From the NCBI GenBank assembly GCA_902596975.1, contig CACJWS010000008.1:1-55357 (forward strand): 55,357 bases of DNA, written 5' to 3'. A program made the position numbers and the translations under genes. Origin of the DNA: an uncultured Pelagibacteraceae bacterium (GTDB taxonomy: Bacteria; Pseudomonadota; Alphaproteobacteria; Pelagibacterales; Pelagibacteraceae). Shown here piece after piece: positions 52,682-55,357 of the stretch (positions within the stretch are counted from its first letter, which is position 1; each line of letters starts with the position of its first letter). Under the pieces are notes generated by a model. The model worked only from the letters and a program-made list of their open reading frames with translations. It was not told where the DNA came from and searched no databases.

Positions 52682-52712
52682 AAAAAAAACCGGCATAACT
52701 GCTATGCAAGTT
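52682..52712 (-). terminator. Terminator-like hairpin in the leader of the decarboxylase operon
   Basis: Read on the - strand, AACTTGCATA (52712-52703) pairs with TATGCCGGTT (52697-52688) around the loop GCAGT, with one T-C mismatch and one T-G wobble, and a run of eight T follows (52689-52682). It lies about 25 bases before the decarboxylase ATG. No gene on the - strand ends nearby, since the next gene upstream is the oppositely directed regA. An attenuator or leader regulatory structure is therefore more likely than a normal operon terminator. Not a family I recognise. Confidence 0.45.
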
Positions 52713-52802
52713 TATATAAAACGAGCATTTATGCAGAAAATGAGCCAATGTAAAGTAAAAATGTACTCTTGAAATAATTTAGAATGTTTCCATATAAGGC
52801 CC

Positions 52803-53366
52803 ATGCCAGAAGCAGAAGTATTAAAAAAAATAACAGAATTTGAGGATAAATCTCTACTTATAGTAGATGATGATAACCCTTTTAGAGAAAGACTAGCTCG
52901 AGCAATGGAGAAAAAGGGCTTTTCTGTTTCACAAGCAGAGGGTGTAAAAATTGGAATTGAGTCTGTGAAATCAAAAAAACCTGCTTTTGCAGTTGTTGAC
53001 TTGAGACTAAACGATGGAAACGGACTAGAAGTTGTAAAAGAAATCCAGAAAAATAACTCAGAGAGCAGAATAGTGATGCTTACTGGTTATGGAAATATAC
53101 CAACCGCAGTAGCAGCCATTAAAGAAGGTGCAATAGACTATTTAGCTAAACCAGCAGATGCAGATGACGTAGAAAAAGCACTTTTAGCTGATCCAAATAA
53201 AAAAGCTGCTCCACCAGAAAATCCAATGTCCGCTGATAGAGTTAAATGGGAACATATTCACAGAGTTTTTGAATTATGTAACAGAAATGTATCTGAGACT
53301 GCAAGAAGACTTAAAATGCATCGAAGAACACTTCAAAGAATTCTATCAAAAAGATCTCCAAGGTAA
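52803..53366 (+). CDS. regA: ActR/RegA-family response regulator
   Basis: This is a global redox-response regulator of alphaproteobacteria, 187 residues. The receiver domain (about 16-130) has the acidic pocket IVDDDNPF, phospho-acceptor Asp66 in VVDLRLNDGNGLE, Thr94 in MLTGYG and Lys116 in AKPAD. After a Pro-rich linker comes a Fis-type helix-turn-helix (about 143-187) with NVSETARRLKMHRRTLQRIL, nearly the family consensus. The usual partner sensor kinase regB and senC are not adjacent. AAGG stands 5 bases before the ATG. It converges on bioY with 2 bases between stops. Confidence 0.94.
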   Translation: MPEAEVLKKITEFEDKSLLIVDDDNPFRERLARAMEKKGFSVSQAEGVKIGIESVKSKKPAFAVVDLRLNDGNGLEVVKEIQKNNSESRIVMLTGYGNIPTAVAAIKEGAIDYLAKPADADDVEKALLADPNKKAAPPENPMSADRVKWEHIHRVFELCNRNVSETARRLKMHRRTLQRILSKRSPR

Positions 53367-53368
53367 TT

Positions 53369-53920
53369 CTAAATATATTTTCTAATTTTAATAATTTTAT
53401 TAACTAAAGCTGTTAGTAATAATATCTTAAATAATTCAGCATAAAGAAATGGGTAAACACCAAATTCTAATATTGGTTTATCCCAACCGATTAAATTTCC
53501 AAGCCACAAAATACCCAAAATATATATTACTGATGTTGCAATTATAATTTTTAAAAAATTTAATATATGGTTTTTATCGTATGTAAATATGCCTGCTATC
53601 AGACATGCAAATATAAAACCTATTAAATATCCCATTGTGGGACCAACAAAATAAGCTAATCCTATTCCTTTCTCTGGTGAGTTAGAAAATACCGGTAATC
53701 CCATAATTCCTTCTATTAAATAAAAAACTACCGAAAGTACTCCAACTTTATATCCAAAGGAAATTCCTAAAAACAAAACTATAAATGTTTGCATAGTCAT
53801 AGGAACTGGATAAAAAGGTATTTTAATTTTTGCAGATATTGTCAATAAAATAGAACCTATTAATGCAAGTACTACGATTTTAATTATTTTATTATTAGAA
53901 ATTGAATTTACTAATTCCAT
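53369..53920 (-). CDS. bioY: Biotin transporter substrate-binding (S) component
   Basis: BioY is the integral-membrane biotin-binding subunit of an ECF-type transporter, 183 residues with about six hydrophobic segments. Signature stretches are IPFYPVPMTMQTFIVLFLG, YLIEGIMGLPVF, and GPTMGYLIGFIFACLIAGI. No bioM or bioN (ATPase and T component) is adjacent, so it works with energising subunits elsewhere or alone. It is divergent from polA. Confidence 0.93.
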   Translation of the reverse strand: MELVNSISNNKIIKIVVLALIGSILLTISAKIKIPFYPVPMTMQTFIVLFLGISFGYKVGVLSVVFYLIEGIMGLPVFSNSPEKGIGLAYFVGPTMGYLIGFIFACLIAGIFTYDKNHILNFLKIIIATSVIYILGILWLGNLIGWDKPILEFGVYPFLYAELFKILLLTALVNKIIKIRKYI

Positions 53921-53966
53921 TAGCTGTAAATTACTATTTTAATAAAGTTTAATCCACTAATATTTA

Positions 53967-53995
53967 TTAACAGGATGTTTTATTCTTACTATAAT
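53967..53995 (+). promoter_or_regulatory. Probable sigma-70 promoter of polA
   Basis: TTAACA (53967-53972, 5 of 6), a 17-base spacer and a perfect TATAAT (53990-53995) lie in the 100-base gap between bioY and polA. The inferred start near 54002 gives a leader of about 19 bases before the ATG. It is the best consensus promoter in the window. Confidence 0.7.
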
Positions 53996-54020
53996 ATGTC
54001 AATTTATTATAAATTAAATT

Positions 54021-55271
54021 ATGGGTAAAATTAAAAAAACAGATCATTTCTATCTTATTGATGGGTCCGGATACATATTTAGAGCCTATTATGCATTGCC
54101 ACCATTAACACGAAAAAGTGACGGTTTGCCAGTAGGAGCGGTAAGTGGATTTTGTAACATGCTGTTTAAATTATTAGAGGACTCTAAATCTAGCGAAAAT
54201 TTAGAAAAACCAACTCATTTTGCAGTAATCTTTGACTCTGCAAGAAAGAATTTTCGAAACGAAATATATTCAGATTATAAAGGAAATAGGTCTGATGCTC
54301 CCGATGATCTTATTCCACAATTCGATTATATTAGAAAGTCAGTATTAGCATTCAATTTACCCTCAATAGAAATGTTAAATTACGAGGCTGATGATTTGAT
54401 TGCCACCTATGTAGAGCAAATATTAGACGAGGGTGCAAAGGTAACAATTGTATCATCCGACAAAGATTTAATGCAACTTTTCAAAAAAAAGGTTCGTATA
54501 TACGATCCAATGAAGAATAAATTTATATCTAATGACGATGTAATCAATAAATTTGGGGTTGGTCCGGATAAAGTAATTGATGTTCAATCACTAGCAGGTG
54601 ATAGTACAGACAATGTACCTGGCGTTCCCGGTATTGGTGTAAAAACAGCAGCAGAATTAATTAAGGAATATGGAAATTTAGAAAACCTTCTCAAAAACGC
54701 AAATAAAATAAAACAGAATAAAAGAAGAGAAACACTTTTAGAAAATAAAGATAAGGCTCTGGTAAGTAAAAAACTGGTTACATTAAAAAATGATGTTCCG
54801 GTGAAAGACAAATTAACTGATTTTGTTCTAAAAAAAGTAGACGTAGACAAGTTATATAATTTTTTGAGAGAAATGGAATTTAATAGATTATTGAGTTCGG
54901 CAATTTCGACGTATGGTCAATCCAAATTTAGTGATGAAATAGAAGTCAAAAAAGAAACATCTAAAATATCAAAAGATAAATATGTTTTGATAAAAAATTT
55001 ATCTGAAATAAAAGATTGGATGCAAGAAGCCGAAGAAGCTGGTGAATTTTCTATTGATACTGAAACAGATTCTCTTGACCCACACCAGGCAAATTTAGTT
55101 GGTATCTCAATTTCTAGCAAAATAGGTAAAGCTTGTTACATTCCAACAGGTCATATTGATAAAAATAATCTAAATGAAAAAGATGTTTTGAGAATTTTAA
55201 AACCATATTTAGAGGATAAAAGTTTAAAAAAAATTGGGCAAAATATTAAATTCGATTACATAAATATTTAG
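54021..55271 (+). CDS. polA: DNA polymerase I, 5' part; frame broken at the contig end
   Basis: Pol I fills gaps and removes RNA primers. Residues 1-~290 are the 5'-3' exonuclease/flap domain (YLIDGSGYIFRAYYALPPLTR, YEADDLIATYVEQI, SSDKDLMQLF, GDSTDNVPGVPGIGVKTAAEL in part). From ~325 the 3'-5' exonuclease begins, with Exo I SIDTETDSLDP and Exo II GQNIKFDYI. The frame then reads NI and stops (TAG 55269-55271). A normal Pol I continues for about 500 more residues. The stop lies in sequence that belongs on the other strand (see 55262-55357), so this is a truncated record of an intact gene, not a short Pol I. Preceded by a strong promoter. Confidence 0.93.
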   Translation: MGKIKKTDHFYLIDGSGYIFRAYYALPPLTRKSDGLPVGAVSGFCNMLFKLLEDSKSSENLEKPTHFAVIFDSARKNFRNEIYSDYKGNRSDAPDDLIPQFDYIRKSVLAFNLPSIEMLNYEADDLIATYVEQILDEGAKVTIVSSDKDLMQLFKKKVRIYDPMKNKFISNDDVINKFGVGPDKVIDVQSLAGDSTDNVPGVPGIGVKTAAELIKEYGNLENLLKNANKIKQNKRRETLLENKDKALVSKKLVTLKNDVPVKDKLTDFVLKKVDVDKLYNFLREMEFNRLLSSAISTYGQSKFSDEIEVKKETSKISKDKYVLIKNLSEIKDWMQEAEEAGEFSIDTETDSLDPHQANLVGISISSKIGKACYIPTGHIDKNNLNEKDVLRILKPYLEDKSLKKIGQNIKFDYINI

Positions 55272-55357
55272 TAATTTTTCTGATTTAAGCGATTTCAAAA
55301 ATATTTTATATAAACGGTAAGTTATATCGGCATCTTCTGCCGCATAATCTTTTGCAA
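55262..55357 (-). other. polA: Inverted fragment of polA (Exo III region) at the window end
   Basis: Read on the - strand from 55355, this stretch gives AKDYAAEDADITYRLY, then KIFLKSLKSEKLLNIY. That is the Exo III region of DNA polymerase I (E. coli equivalent: GRYAAEDADVT), expected some 60 residues after the FDYI where the forward gene breaks. The junction falls on the self-complementary AAATATTT (55262-55269). The best reading is an inverted chimera at a contig end from genome amplification or assembly; a real local inversion is much less likely. Confidence 0.9.

Noticed and set aside
52704..52772. 22-residue frame on + between the decarboxylase and regA
   Set aside because: No ribosome site, overlaps the inverted repeats, and ends before regA; nothing supports translation.
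55200..55271. A natural short PolA lacking the polymerase domain
   Set aside because: The sequence after the break encodes a later part of Pol I on the other strand, so truncation is explained by inversion at a contig end.

Overview
The window is an AT-rich (roughly 70 %), extremely gene-dense stretch of an alphaproteobacterial chromosome. Gene content, gene order and protein character (Lys/Asn/Ile-rich, compact) point to the SAR11 / Pelagibacterales group of marine bacteria. The strongest pointers are a dmdC-dmdB-dmdA cluster for DMSP demethylation, a class I lysyl-tRNA synthetase, an ActR/RegA-type regulator, and the usual alphaproteobacterial neighbourhoods trmD-rplS-leuCDB, obgE-proBA-nadD-rsfS and metXW/hisC-tyrC. 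No mobile element, CRISPR array, tRNA or rRNA gene was seen. No gap between genes exceeds 180 bases.

Layout. (1) 1-30246, all on +: the 3' part of trmD, rplS, leuCDB, the dmd cluster, asd, sdhCDAB, an mmsA-like dehydrogenase, mdh, sucCD, sucAB-lpdA, priA and the F1 ATP synthase operon atpHAGDC. This is most of the lower TCA cycle, followed by ATP synthesis. (2) 30239-39242 on -: rppH, ctpA, rsfS, nadD, proA, proB, obgE, rpmA, rplU, gloB, metW and metX, with a SAM-II riboswitch ahead of metX. (3) 39423-41391 on +: hisC and tyrC. (4) 41393-44947 on -: an NlpC/P60 hydrolase, an AmpG-like permease and trkH. (5) 45034-48508 on +: lysS, pyrD, rpmB and a YhhQ-type transporter. (6) 48509-52657 on -: a polyamine cluster of agmatine deiminase, N-carbamoylputrescine amidase, a deoxyhypusine-synthase-like protein and an ODC-type decarboxylase. 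(7) A RegA-type regulator (+), bioY (-) and the 5' part of polA (+).

Both ends look like contig ends. The left edge cuts trmD close to its start. At the right edge polA runs normally to about 55262. The last ~95 bases then encode a later part of the same enzyme on the opposite strand (the Exo III region), joined at an 8-base palindrome. This is most simply an inverted chimera of the kind made by multiple displacement amplification or by assembly, not a biological truncation.

The most interesting biology is the polyamine operon with a deoxyhypusine-synthase-like enzyme and a terminator-like hairpin in its leader, the SAM-II riboswitch, a possible 13-codon reading frame just upstream of hisC, and the DMSP operon. 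I found no clearly undescribed multi-gene system; most of the window is core genome. All functions are assigned by reading motifs and context, without database searches.
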